DNA from: Thioalkalivibrio sp.
Lineage (GTDB): Bacteria; Pseudomonadota; Gammaproteobacteria; Ectothiorhodospirales; Ectothiorhodospiraceae
DNA: 56,628 bases
NCBI RefSeq assembly: GCF_007692535.1
Contig: NZ_REBW01000075.1
Location: forward strand, 1 to 56,628
Reading direction: 5' to 3'
Within the stretch, counting starts at the first letter, position 1; each line of letters begins with the position of its first letter. Under the pieces are notes generated by a model, which did no database searches, was not told where the DNA came from, and saw nothing but the letters and a program-made list of their open reading frames with translations. Positions 46,486-54,777 of the stretch are shown here, piece by piece. The position numbers were made by a program, and so were the translations under genes.

Positions 46486-47303
46486 CGATCCTGGTCAACG
46501 GCGAGCGTGGCAATCGGATCGATCCGAGTGATCGTGGCCTCCAGTTCGGGGACGGGGTGTTCGAGACGCTGCGCCTCGAGGCCGGCCGCCCCGTGCTGTG
46601 GGAGCGTCACTGGGCGAGGCTGTGCCGGGGCCTCGAGGGCCTGGGGATCCCGCGGCCGCGCGAGCAGGACTGCCTCGATGACCTTCGGGCGGTGGCCGGA
46701 TCGCCCAGGGCCCTGGCAAAGCTCATCGTTACGCGTGGGCCCGGTCCGCGCGGCTATGCGATACCGGAGCGGGTCCAGCCCACGCGGATCGCGATGGGGG
46801 GAGCCCCGTTGGCGGTTCCCGACGAGGGGCACATACTGCGCCTTGGGGTTTGCAGCACACGAACGGGTCGCAGTCCCCTTCCGGGCTGCAAGCATCTGAA
46901 TCGTCTGGAGAATGTGCTGGCGCGGCGCGAGTGGGGTGCGGACTGGGATGAAGGTCTGATGCTGGACGGGGGCGGCAACGCTAGCTGTGCCACCCAGAGC
47001 AATGTCTTCATCCTGGAGGGCGGTTGCCTGCTGACCCCGCGCGTGGACGAGTTTGGTGTCGCGGGAACGCGGCGGGGCTGGTTGCTGGAACACGCGTCGC
47101 GCGCCGGGCTGGTGGTCCAGGAGGCAAGACTGTCCCTGGAACGGGTGCAGGCTGCGGAGGGCATCTTCCTCAGCAACAGCCGGATCGGGCTGAGACGGGC
47201 CCTCCTGGTCGGGCAGCGTGATAGGGTGGCCGGCGGCGGGCAGGCGTCGCCTGCCCTGGCCATGGTTTCTGCGCTCGGAGCGGAATTGAATGCGTTGGCT
47301 TAG
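46482..47303 (+). CDS. pabC: Aminodeoxychorismate lyase
   Basis: A 273-aa fold-type IV PLP enzyme that releases pyruvate from aminodeoxychorismate, giving p-aminobenzoate. The N-terminus (VNGERGNRIDPSDRGLQFGDGVFET) is family-typical and the PLP lysine lies in GCKHLNRLENVLAR. The start overlaps the pabB stop (ATGA) and the stop overlaps mltG by 14 bases, so the block pabB-pabC-mltG is tightly coupled. Length is near E. coli PabC (269). Confidence 0.95.
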   Translation: MTILVNGERGNRIDPSDRGLQFGDGVFETLRLEAGRPVLWERHWARLCRGLEGLGIPRPREQDCLDDLRAVAGSPRALAKLIVTRGPGPRGYAIPERVQPTRIAMGGAPLAVPDEGHILRLGVCSTRTGRSPLPGCKHLNRLENVLARREWGADWDEGLMLDGGGNASCATQSNVFILEGGCLLTPRVDEFGVAGTRRGWLLEHASRAGLVVQEARLSLERVQAAEGIFLSNSRIGLRRALLVGQRDRVAGGGQASPALAMVSALGAELNALA

Positions 47304-48315
47304 TCTTATCTTCCTTGTTCTGCTGATCATCGCCACGCTCGCGGGCGCCCACCTGGCGAACACCTATCAGAAACAGGTGTTTCAGCCCCTGGAACTCGAG
47401 CGCGATGAGATCCTGGTGGTGCGCCCGGGGCAGGGCTTCCGCCAGATCAACCGGGAACTCGTCGACCGGGGTTGGGTAAGGCACCCATGGATGCTCGAGA
47501 TCCACGCCCGCTACCACGGGATCGCGGGTCGCCTGCAGGCCGGCGAGTACGAAGTGCCTGCCGACATGACGCTGGCGACGCTTCTCGACAACATGGCGCG
47601 TGGTGTTGTCGTGCGGCACAGGCTGACGGCCCCCGAGGGGTGGACGGCCCGTCAGTTCCTGGAGGCGGTTCAGGCACATCCGGCCCTGCGACCCATGCCC
47701 GAGCCCGCGGATCTCGAGACGGTGATGGCGGAGCTGGGCAAGCCGGACATGCATCCGGAGGGTTGGTTCCTTCCCGATACCTACGTCTTCGGTCGCGACA
47801 CACCGGCCATTCAGGTGCTGAAGATGGCTCATGAGGCCTTGAACCGCCAGCTTGAACAGGCCTGGACCGCGCGTGTCGAGGATCACCCGCTCGAGACTCC
47901 GTACGAGCTGCTCATCCTCGCGTCGATCATCGAGAAGGAGACGGGCCAGGCGGAGGAACGCGGCCTGGTCGCCGGTGTCTTCGTCAACCGGGTGCGCCGG
48001 GGGATGCGCCTGCAGACAGATCCGACCCTGTTGTATGCGCTGGAGCCGGGGGCTACCCGCCTCACCCGCGCGGAGCTGCGTCGTGACCATCCCTACAACA
48101 CCTATACCCGGGATGGTCTGCCGCCGACACCGATCGCGCTGCCGGGCCTCGCGTCGATCCGGGCTGCCGCCAATCCGGCGGAGACTGAGGCGCTCTTCTT
48201 CGTTTCCCGCAAGGACGGTACGCACGCGTTCTCGAAGACCTACGCGGAACATCGCGCCGCCGTGATCAAATATCAGCTGGGTGGCGACGCGAGCCGCTAC
48301 GGGGCGCGGCGGTGA
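47290..48315 (+). CDS. mltG: Endolytic murein transglycosylase MltG
   Basis: A 341-aa inner-membrane protein that cuts nascent glycan strands and so sets their length. One N-terminal membrane helix ([20 protein letters not shown], residues 3-22), a LysM-like region ([15 protein letters not shown]) and the YceG domain, with the catalytic glutamate E215 in ASIIEKET and the [12 protein letters not shown] segment. Length matches E. coli (340). The gene order pabC-mltG-tmk-holB is conserved in gammaproteobacteria. Confidence 0.96.
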   Translation: MRWLSLIFLVLLIIATLAGAHLANTYQKQVFQPLELERDEILVVRPGQGFRQINRELVDRGWVRHPWMLEIHARYHGIAGRLQAGEYEVPADMTLATLLDNMARGVVVRHRLTAPEGWTARQFLEAVQAHPALRPMPEPADLETVMAELGKPDMHPEGWFLPDTYVFGRDTPAIQVLKMAHEALNRQLEQAWTARVEDHPLETPYELLILASIIEKETGQAEERGLVAGVFVNRVRRGMRLQTDPTLLYALEPGATRLTRAELRRDHPYNTYTRDGLPPTPIALPGLASIRAAANPAETEALFFVSRKDGTHAFSKTYAEHRAAVIKYQLGGDASRYGARR

Positions 48316-48956
48316 AGCCGTCGGTGCGCGGCCGCTTCATCACCTTCGAGGGCATCGAGGGCGCCGGAAAATCCACGCAGCTTGAACGCCTGCATCGCCG
48401 GCTGCGGGACGAGGATACGCGGGTGGTGCTGACCCGCGAACCCGGGGGGACAGCGCTCGGCGAACGGCTGCGCGGGCTGCTGCTCGATCCCGAGGTCGGT
48501 GCGATGGCGGCGGAGACCGAACTGCTGCTGATCTTCGCCGCGCGCGCCCAACACCTGCGCGAGGTCATCGAGCCGGCGTTGGCGCAGGGCGCCTGGGTCC
48601 TCTGTGACCGCTTCACCGACGCCAGTTTTGCCTACCAGGGCGCGGGACGGGGCCTGGGAGCCGAACGGGTCGCCGTGCTGGAGACCTGGCTGCAGGGCGA
48701 TTTTCGTCCCGACCTGGTGCTGCTGTTCGACGTGTCTCCGCAGGTCGGGCTGGAGCGGGCTCTGACCCGCGGCAAACGGGATCGCATCGAAAGTGAGGAT
48801 ATGGCGTTCTTCGAACGTGCCCGTAGCGCCTATCTGCAGCGGGCCCGGGCGGACGCGGGACGTTACCGGGTCATCGACGGTGCCGCTGAACTGGAAACGG
48901 TGGGTGCCCAGGTCGACCGGGTTTGGGACACCTGGCGGCGGGGAATGGACGGATAA
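48312..48956 (+). CDS. tmk: Thymidylate kinase
   Basis: A 214-aa kinase making dTDP from dTMP. P-loop [11 protein letters not shown] near residues 12-22, the DR motif in [20 protein letters not shown] and the lid region with [12 protein letters not shown] are visible. The start is GTG at 48312, overlapping the mltG stop by 4 bases. Length fits E. coli Tmk (213). Confidence 0.96.
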   Translation: MKPSVRGRFITFEGIEGAGKSTQLERLHRRLRDEDTRVVLTREPGGTALGERLRGLLLDPEVGAMAAETELLLIFAARAQHLREVIEPALAQGAWVLCDRFTDASFAYQGAGRGLGAERVAVLETWLQGDFRPDLVLLFDVSPQVGLERALTRGKRDRIESEDMAFFERARSAYLQRARADAGRYRVIDGAAELETVGAQVDRVWDTWRRGMDG

Positions 48957-48966
48957 GAGCCTAACC

Positions 48967-49971
48967 ATGAACAACCTCTCATCCGACGGCGGACCGCTTG
49001 CTTTCCCACCCTGGCTACGCGCGCCGCTGGCTGGCCTGGTCGCGCTGGTGCAGACGCGACAGCCGCCCCCGGGGCTGCTCGTGGCGGGCCCCGACGGCGT
49101 GGGCAAGGGCCTGCTGGTCCGGACCTTCCTGCAACGAGTCGCCTGCAAGAAGGCGTCCGAAGACGTCTTCCCCTGCGGAAGCTGCAATGGCTGTCGCAGT
49201 TTTCTAAGCGGCAGCCACGCTGAAATCCTGGAAGTCACTCCGGAGGAGCCCGGCAAGGAAATCCTCGTCGACCGGGTCCGCAGCGTGATCGATTTCCTCT
49301 CGCTCAGTCGCAGCGGCCCGGCGCGTTTGGTGTTCATCGAGCCGGCCGAGTCGATGAACGTGAACGCCGCCAATGCCTTGCTGAAGACCCTGGAGGAACC
49401 GCCGGAAGGAGCGATGGTTGTGCTGGCCGCGGCGCGTCCGGCGCGGCTTGCGCCAACGATACGCAGCCGCTGCCAGCGCCTGCGTATTCCATCGCCGGAT
49501 CCCGCACTGGTGCGCCAGTGGCTCGCGCCGATGGCGGGGCAGGGACTCACGGTGGACGAGGCGCTGGCGGCCAGCCTGAATCGGCCGATGGCGGCGCGGG
49601 CGCTGCTCGATGATCCGGTCGCAATCGACATCTGGCGCCAGGATCGCGAGGCACTCGGGATGCTGCTGGAGAGTGCATCGCCGTTTCCCGTGGCCACGCG
49701 TTTCCAGGCCTGTGATCTCGGCTCGCTACTGCCCCGTTTGCAGCGGCTTCTGGTTTCCGCTCAGGCGTACCTGTTGACCGAACAGCCGGATGCGTTCGGG
49801 CGGCTGTTCGAACGGGGGGCGCTGGAGCGCTTCGCGCGCAATCGCGGCCTGCAGGAACTGTCCCGCCTGTTCCAGGACTCGCTGCAGTGGCACCGTGATC
49901 TGCCGACCGCGTTGAACCCGCAGTTGCGCTGTGAGCACATGGTGCTGCGCCTCTGGCGGCGGGGCTCCTGA
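48967..49971 (+). CDS. holB: DNA polymerase III subunit delta-prime
   Basis: About 334 aa, a clamp-loader subunit. ATG at 48967, 10 bp after tmk; the longer open frame overlapping tmk has no support. The P-loop reads GPDGVGKG, lacking the S/T after lysine, in line with delta-prime not hydrolysing ATP. Zinc-binding cysteines occur in ACKKASEDVFPC and CGSCNGC, and the clamp-loader SRC motif is in TIRSRCQRL. Context (tmk upstream, pilZ downstream) matches Pseudomonas and relatives. Confidence 0.94.
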   Translation: MNNLSSDGGPLAFPPWLRAPLAGLVALVQTRQPPPGLLVAGPDGVGKGLLVRTFLQRVACKKASEDVFPCGSCNGCRSFLSGSHAEILEVTPEEPGKEILVDRVRSVIDFLSLSRSGPARLVFIEPAESMNVNAANALLKTLEEPPEGAMVVLAAARPARLAPTIRSRCQRLRIPSPDPALVRQWLAPMAGQGLTVDEALAASLNRPMAARALLDDPVAIDIWRQDREALGMLLESASPFPVATRFQACDLGSLLPRLQRLLVSAQAYLLTEQPDAFGRLFERGALERFARNRGLQELSRLFQDSLQWHRDLPTALNPQLRCEHMVLRLWRRGS

Positions 49972-50120
49972 TGGCATTTTCGCATTGCCGTCGATGGGAC
50001 TGGCACTGCGGGAAGCAAAACGGCCATAATTATAAATTGGGGCTAGTTCAGGTGTATCGCAACCGAGCGGTCCCGGCGCAATCTGGTGACCGTAATGTAC
50101 AGTGATGTGGTGGAGACGAG

Positions 50121-50468
50121 ATGACGGCACCCACACGAGGCCGCATTCTGACCCTGGCGATCCGGGAAAAATCGGCGCTGTTCGCGGCCTACATGCCCTT
50201 TGTGGCCAATGGTGGGCTGTTTATTCCCACTGAAAAACCCTTCAGACTTGGCGACGAGGTGTTCGTGCTGCTGTCCCTGCTCGATGAGTCCGAGCGGATT
50301 CCGGTGCCTTGTCAGGTCGTCTGGATCACCCCCGCCCGTGCCCAGGGCAACCGTTCCCGCGGGATCGGTGTTCAGTTCAGCCCGAGCGACAAGGGTGCGA
50401 CGCGGCGCCTGATCGAGACCCATCTGGGCGGCATGCTGAAGTCCACCGGGCGTACCCACACGCTCTGA
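50121..50468 (+). CDS. pilZ: PilZ-domain protein (type IV pilus assembly PilZ)
   Basis: A 115-aa PilZ-fold protein. It lacks the RxxxR and (D/N)xSxxG motifs required for cyclic-di-GMP binding, as does the founding PilZ of Pseudomonas, which acts through PilB/FimX in type IV pilus assembly. The region GGLFIPTEKPFRLGDEVFVLLSL and RGIGVQFSP are typical of that group. It follows holB after 149 bp, the conserved position; a CATAAT at 50025-50030 could be a -10 box of its own promoter. Pilus genes are not in the window, so the pilus role is by family and context. Confidence 0.88.
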   Translation: MTAPTRGRILTLAIREKSALFAAYMPFVANGGLFIPTEKPFRLGDEVFVLLSLLDESERIPVPCQVVWITPARAQGNRSRGIGVQFSPSDKGATRRLIETHLGGMLKSTGRTHTL

Positions 50469-50500
50469 ATGAACAGGCCTGCCAAGGCGCGCGTGCCTTC

Positions 50501-51619
50501 CTACTTGGACCCCGCACCCTCCGCCACCAGCGCCAGTGCCTCGTCCAGGGCATCCAATGGCAGATAGAAGTGCGGCGAGAAGCGTATGCCGCCGCCCCGC
50601 TGTGCGCACAGGACACCGGCGTCCTGGAGTCGCCGGAACACGGCTTCCGTTTCTCCGCGAGTCGGGCGGAAGGTGAGGATGCCCGCGTGCCTGGCCGGGG
50701 GAGTCAGGATCTCGCAGCCCAGTGACCGGAGCCCGTCGTGCAGGTGCTGCCAGCGGTCATCGATCGCCGCCGCGATCGGTTCCGGCCCCACCTCGAGTAG
50801 CAGTGACAGGCTGGCATGCAGGGCATGGATGCCGAGCAGGTTGGGGCTCCCCGGTTCGAACCGGCGCGCATCTTCGGCCACGATGAGCGCTTCACTGCTG
50901 TAGTCGCCCGAATCGGCCAGCATGTGCCAGCCGAATTCCTGCAGGATGAGGCGGTCCCGCAGCTCGGGACGGACATAGAACAGCGCGATACCCTCGGGTG
51001 CGAGCAGCCACTTGTGTGCATCCGCCATCACGAAATCGGCCTGCACCGCCCGGGCGTCGAAGGGCAGGGCGCCCAGATGCTGAATGGCGTCCACGCAGAA
51101 CAGGATGCCCCGGCCGCGCAGGGACGTGCCCAGGCGCTGGAGGTCCATGCGCAGCCCGCTGGCGAACTGCACCGCGCTGCAGGAGAGCAGGGTGGTCCGG
51201 TGGTCGCAGGCGGCGAGCAGCGCGTCTTCCGGAGCATCAAAGGGGAGTTCCACCTCGCGCACCTCCAGTCCGAAACGCTCCGCCGCCATCAGCCAGACGA
51301 CACGGTTGGAGGGGAACTCGCCACGCGGGATGACGATGTTCCGGCCTGCTAACCAGGGCAGTCCGAAGGCGACGATCGACAGGGCCTCCGAGGTGTTCTT
51401 CACGAAGGCGATGTCGGCTGCATCGTCGGCGCCGATCAGGGCTTGCGCGAGCCCGCGTGTCGCTGCCTCGACCTTGAGCCACTGCGCATAGTGGCGTGAA
51501 CCGGAGATCGCGTTTTCCCGTGCAAAGGCCGTCACCGCCTCAGCAGTGCGCAACGGCCAAGGACCCACTGCGGCGTGGTTCAGGTGGATGATGTCCTGAT
51601 GCGGAAATTCCGGATGCAT
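50501..51619 (-). CDS. Class V aminotransferase-fold PLP enzyme
   Basis: About 372 aa. A fold-type I PLP enzyme related to cysteine desulfurases and isopenicillin N epimerase-like proteins. The PLP lysine lies in ADAHKWLLAPEG, the PLP-phosphate region in FVKNTSEALSIVAFG, and the ring aspartate in FCVDAIQHLG. It lacks the mobile cysteine loop of cysteine desulfurases, so a desulfurase role is unlikely; the reaction cannot be assigned. ATG at 51619 has GGAGG 5 bases upstream. It is divergent from the KamA-like gene, with a 298-bp shared control region. Confidence 0.82.
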   Translation of the reverse strand: MHPEFPHQDIIHLNHAAVGPWPLRTAEAVTAFARENAISGSRHYAQWLKVEAATRGLAQALIGADDAADIAFVKNTSEALSIVAFGLPWLAGRNIVIPRGEFPSNRVVWLMAAERFGLEVREVELPFDAPEDALLAACDHRTTLLSCSAVQFASGLRMDLQRLGTSLRGRGILFCVDAIQHLGALPFDARAVQADFVMADAHKWLLAPEGIALFYVRPELRDRLILQEFGWHMLADSGDYSSEALIVAEDARRFEPGSPNLLGIHALHASLSLLLEVGPEPIAAAIDDRWQHLHDGLRSLGCEILTPPARHAGILTFRPTRGETEAVFRRLQDAGVLCAQRGGGIRFSPHFYLPLDALDEALALVAEGAGSK

Positions 51620-51799
51620 GACGGCCTCCAGTGGATTTCCAGACAGCCTGTCATATCCGGGCCGCAGGTCAAGCCGGAACCCGGCCGGGGGACTATTTCG
51701 GGCGGGCCACGGCATGCCGGCCTGAAACCATCCGGAACGGTTCATGTTCTGAAGGGTTGCCCAGCCGGGTTCCGCTTGCTACCGTGCCCTGTCGTTTTT

Positions 51800-51818
51800 T
51801 CGCAAAACTATTTTGCGA
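51800..51818. promoter_or_regulatory. 19-bp perfect palindrome, operator candidate
   Basis: TCGCAAAA (51800-51807), CTA, TTTTGCGA (51811-51818), preceded by a run of six T. It lies 100 bp upstream of the KamA-like start and 181 bp upstream of the class-V aminotransferase start, in the 298-bp divergent gap (51620-51917) that otherwise shows nothing I can name. AT-rich arms with a short symmetrical centre suit a dimeric regulator. Confidence 0.45.
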
Positions 51819-51917
51819 CCACGTTGTTCCGGCACCGGTCCGCGACCGGCTTCAGGCATTGGGCCTGACCGCGCCCCTGTGCGCCGCGCACCTTTTTTTC
51901 CATGCAGGAGGAACTGG

Positions 51918-53282
51918 ATGAATTCAGTTCTGAGATTCTTTCGTGATCCCGATCTGGGGACGATCGAAGCCCGTAGTTTCAAGGTCTTCAACGAACGTAC
52001 TCTGGATCGCATCGACGCGCTCGCCGGCATCTCCGAGGAGATGCGATTCGAGATGCAGGTCGTATCCAGCGTGCTCCCGTTTCGCGTGAACCAGTACGTC
52101 ATCGAAGAGCTCATCGACTGGTCCAATGTGCCCGATGATCCGATTTTCCAACTCACGTTCCCGCAGCGCGGCATGCTGGAACCCGAGGCCTTCGCGCGCA
52201 TGGCTGCGCTGCATGAGAGCGGGGCAGAGCGTGGGGCGATCGTGGCGTTGGCCCGGCAGCTGCGAGAGGGTCTCAACCCACACCCCGCGGGGCAGCTGGC
52301 AATGAACCGGCCGCGGGATTTCGCCGGCAACATCGTCGACGGCCTGCAGCACAAGTACCGCGAAACGGTGCTGTTCTTCCCCAGCCAGGGACAGACCTGC
52401 CACAGCTATTGCACCTTCTGCTTCCGCTGGGCGCAGTTCGTGGGCGACAAGGAACTCCGTATCGCCTCCAGCGAGACAGAAACCATGCTGGGCTACCTCA
52501 GGGCGCACCGCGACGTTTCGGATCTCCTGATCACGGGCGGGGACCCGTTGGTGATGAAGACCCGGAACCTCGCCCAATACCTGGAACCGCTGCTGGCCCC
52601 GGCGTATGACCACATCCAGACCGTGCGCATCGGTACCAAGGCCCTGAGCTTCTGGCCCTACCGGTTCGTGACCGACAACGACGCCGATGATCTCCTGAGG
52701 CTGCTGGAACGCATGGTCGATGCCGGCAAGAATGTCGCCGTGATGGCCCATTACAATCACTGGTGGGAGATGGATACACCCATCGCACGGGCAGCGATCC
52801 GTCGCCTCCGGGAGACCGGCGTGACCATCCGGTCCCAGGGTCCGTTGCTGGCCCACATCAACGATCGGGCCGAGGACTGGGCGCGGCTCTGGCGCGAACA
52901 GGTGCGTGTCGGCATCCATCCCTATTATCTGTTCGTGGAACGCGACACCGGGGCGAGAAGGTATTTCGAGGTGCCGCTGGCGCGGGCCTGGGAAATCTAC
53001 CGCGACGCCATGCAGTCCGTCTCCGGTTTGTCGCGCACGGCGCGGGGGCCGTCGATGAGCGCGGGGCCGGGCAAGGTCGAGGTGCAGGGCGTGACGGAAA
53101 TCCAGGGCGAGAAGGTCTTCGCCCTGCGCTTCCTCCAAGGGCGCAACCCGGACTGGGTGCAGCGGCCGTTCTTTGCCCGCTTCGATCCCGAGGCGACCTG
53201 GCTGGACCAGCTGCGGCCCGCCTTCGGCGAAGAACGGTTCTTCTTCGAGGACGAATACGCATCGATGCTCCCCGCGGCCTGA
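51918..53282 (+). CDS. KamA-family (lysine 2,3-aminomutase-like) radical SAM/PLP protein
   Basis: A 454-aa radical SAM protein related to lysine 2,3-aminomutase. The cluster motif is C161-x3-C165-x2-C168 (CHSYCTFCFRW), followed by LLITGGDPLVMK. The PLP lysine is probably K386 in SAGPGKVEV, where KamA has DAPGGGGK; the aspartate that binds the lysine side chain there is replaced by serine, and the YYIYQCD region is YYLFVERD. So it is unlikely to be an ordinary lysine mutase; a related amino acid or another acyl substrate is possible. ATG at 51918 has GGAGGA 7 bases before it. The downstream gene bioA starts 23 bp after the stop; the PLP aminotransferase is divergent. Confidence 0.85.
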   Translation: MNSVLRFFRDPDLGTIEARSFKVFNERTLDRIDALAGISEEMRFEMQVVSSVLPFRVNQYVIEELIDWSNVPDDPIFQLTFPQRGMLEPEAFARMAALHESGAERGAIVALARQLREGLNPHPAGQLAMNRPRDFAGNIVDGLQHKYRETVLFFPSQGQTCHSYCTFCFRWAQFVGDKELRIASSETETMLGYLRAHRDVSDLLITGGDPLVMKTRNLAQYLEPLLAPAYDHIQTVRIGTKALSFWPYRFVTDNDADDLLRLLERMVDAGKNVAVMAHYNHWWEMDTPIARAAIRRLRETGVTIRSQGPLLAHINDRAEDWARLWREQVRVGIHPYYLFVERDTGARRYFEVPLARAWEIYRDAMQSVSGLSRTARGPSMSAGPGKVEVQGVTEIQGEKVFALRFLQGRNPDWVQRPFFARFDPEATWLDQLRPAFGEERFFFEDEYASMLPAA

Positions 53283-53292
53283 GCGGGGGCGT

Positions 53293-53298
53293 TACAAT
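53293..53298 (+). promoter_or_regulatory. -10 element candidate placing bioA transcription at its ATG
   Basis: TACAAT ends 6 bases before the bioA ATG, so transcription from it would begin at or next to the A of the start codon, giving a leaderless mRNA. No Shine-Dalgarno sequence lies near the ATG. No strong -35 box is visible. Confidence 0.35.
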
Positions 53299-53304
53299 CC
53301 GCGC

Positions 53305-54663
53305 ATGGATGCGCTCACGCTGAAACGCCGCGATCTCGCCGCCCTCTGGCACCCCTGTACCCAGATGAAGGACTACGGGGAGGAGGGCACCCTGCCGATG
53401 CTGGCCATCCGCCGGGGTGCGGGGGTCTGGCTGGAGGACTTCGACGGAAACCGGTACCTGGATGCGATCAGCTCCTGGTGGGTGAACCTGTTCGGGCACG
53501 CGAACCCCACGATCAATGCCGCGATCCGCGACCAGCTCGACCAGCTGGAACACGTGATCCTTGCCGGCTGCACCCACGAGCCGGTGGTGCAGCTCTCCGA
53601 ACGCCTGATCGCACTGACCCCCGAGCCCCTGAAACGCTGCTTCTTCGCCGACAACGGCAGCGCCGCCGTCGAGGTGGCATTGAAGATGAGCTTCCACTTC
53701 TGGAAAAACCGCGGGCACCCGGAGAAGCAGCGCTTCATCTGCCTGAGCAACAGCTACCACGGCGAGACGCTGGGTGCGCTCGCGGTGGGCGACGTCGAGT
53801 TGTATCGCAAGACCTACGCACCGCTGATGATGCCGGTGATCACGGTACCGGGACCGGACTGCTTCGAGCGCGAGCAGGGCGAGACCTGCGCTGACGTGGC
53901 CAGGCGCCGGTTCGCGCTGATGGAGGCCACGCTGGCCGAGCACGCGCACGAGACCTGCGCAGTGATCGTCGAACCGCTGGTGCAGTGCGCAGGCGGGATG
54001 CGCATGTACGACCCCGAGTATCTGCGCCTGCTGCGTGCGGCCTGCAACCGTTATGGCGTGCACCTGATTGCCGACGAGATCGCGGTCGGCTTCGGGCGTA
54101 CCGGAACGATGTTCGCCTGCGAGCAGGGTCCGATCAGCCCGGACTTCCTGTGCCTGTCGAAGGGCCTGACCGGGGGCTACCTGCCTTTGGCCGTGGTACT
54201 GACCACCGATGACGTCTACGACGCGTTCTACGACGATTACGAAAAGCTGAACGCGTTTCTGCACTCGCATTCCTACACCGGCAACCCGCTGGCCTGCCGC
54301 GCGGCACTGGCGACGCTGGACATCTTCGAAGACGAGCCGGTGCTCGAGCGCAACCGGGAACTCGCGCGGCACATGGGGCGAGCACTGGCGCCGCTGCAGG
54401 AGCACCCGCACGTCGCCGAGGTACGGCAAACCGGGATGATCGCTGCGGTCGAACTGGTGCAGGACAAGGCCACGCGCACACCTTTCCCCTGGCAGGAACG
54501 CCGCGGACTGGCGATCTACCGCCACGGTCTTGAACGCGGCGCATTGCTGCGGCCACTGGGAAATGTCAGCTACCTGATGCCGCCGTATGTGATCACAGAG
54601 GACCAGATCGACTTTCTAGTGGAGGTGATGCGCGAGGGGATCGAACGTGCGGTGTCCCGGTGA
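53305..54663 (+). CDS. bioA: Adenosylmethionine-8-amino-7-oxononanoate aminotransferase
   Basis: About 452 aa, a class III PLP aminotransferase that converts KAPA to DAPA with SAM as amino donor, in biotin synthesis. The N-terminus (LWHPCTQMKDY) is a BioA hallmark; FFADNGSAAVEVALKM, SNSYHGETLGA, ADEIAVGFGRTG and the PLP lysine in LCLSKGLTGGYLPL follow in order. It is not in a bioBFHCD cluster here. The ATG at 53305 fits the family; the open frame upstream overlaps the KamA-like gene and is not supported. The stop is followed by a 6-bp stem-loop (54668-54683) without T tract. Confidence 0.95.
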   Translation: MDALTLKRRDLAALWHPCTQMKDYGEEGTLPMLAIRRGAGVWLEDFDGNRYLDAISSWWVNLFGHANPTINAAIRDQLDQLEHVILAGCTHEPVVQLSERLIALTPEPLKRCFFADNGSAAVEVALKMSFHFWKNRGHPEKQRFICLSNSYHGETLGALAVGDVELYRKTYAPLMMPVITVPGPDCFEREQGETCADVARRRFALMEATLAEHAHETCAVIVEPLVQCAGGMRMYDPEYLRLLRAACNRYGVHLIADEIAVGFGRTGTMFACEQGPISPDFLCLSKGLTGGYLPLAVVLTTDDVYDAFYDDYEKLNAFLHSHSYTGNPLACRAALATLDIFEDEPVLERNRELARHMGRALAPLQEHPHVAEVRQTGMIAAVELVQDKATRTPFPWQERRGLAIYRHGLERGALLRPLGNVSYLMPPYVITEDQIDFLVEVMREGIERAVSR

Positions 54664-54777
54664 GCCATCCCGTGCCAACGGGACCCGGAGGGAAAGGAGA
54701 GCGGCAGACCCGTATCGAAGGCACGGCGCTTGCCTGCAGCCCGTCGCGCTGTGTCATGAACCGACTTCCGTGTGTTC

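Noticed and set aside
49991-50020. Sigma-54-like TGGCAC...GC upstream of pilZ
   Set aside because: The GG and GC are 11 bases apart rather than the required 10, and the rest of the match is poor.
50501-51619. Cysteine desulfurase
   Set aside because: No mobile catalytic cysteine loop is seen near the C-terminus and it is not next to Fe-S assembly genes.
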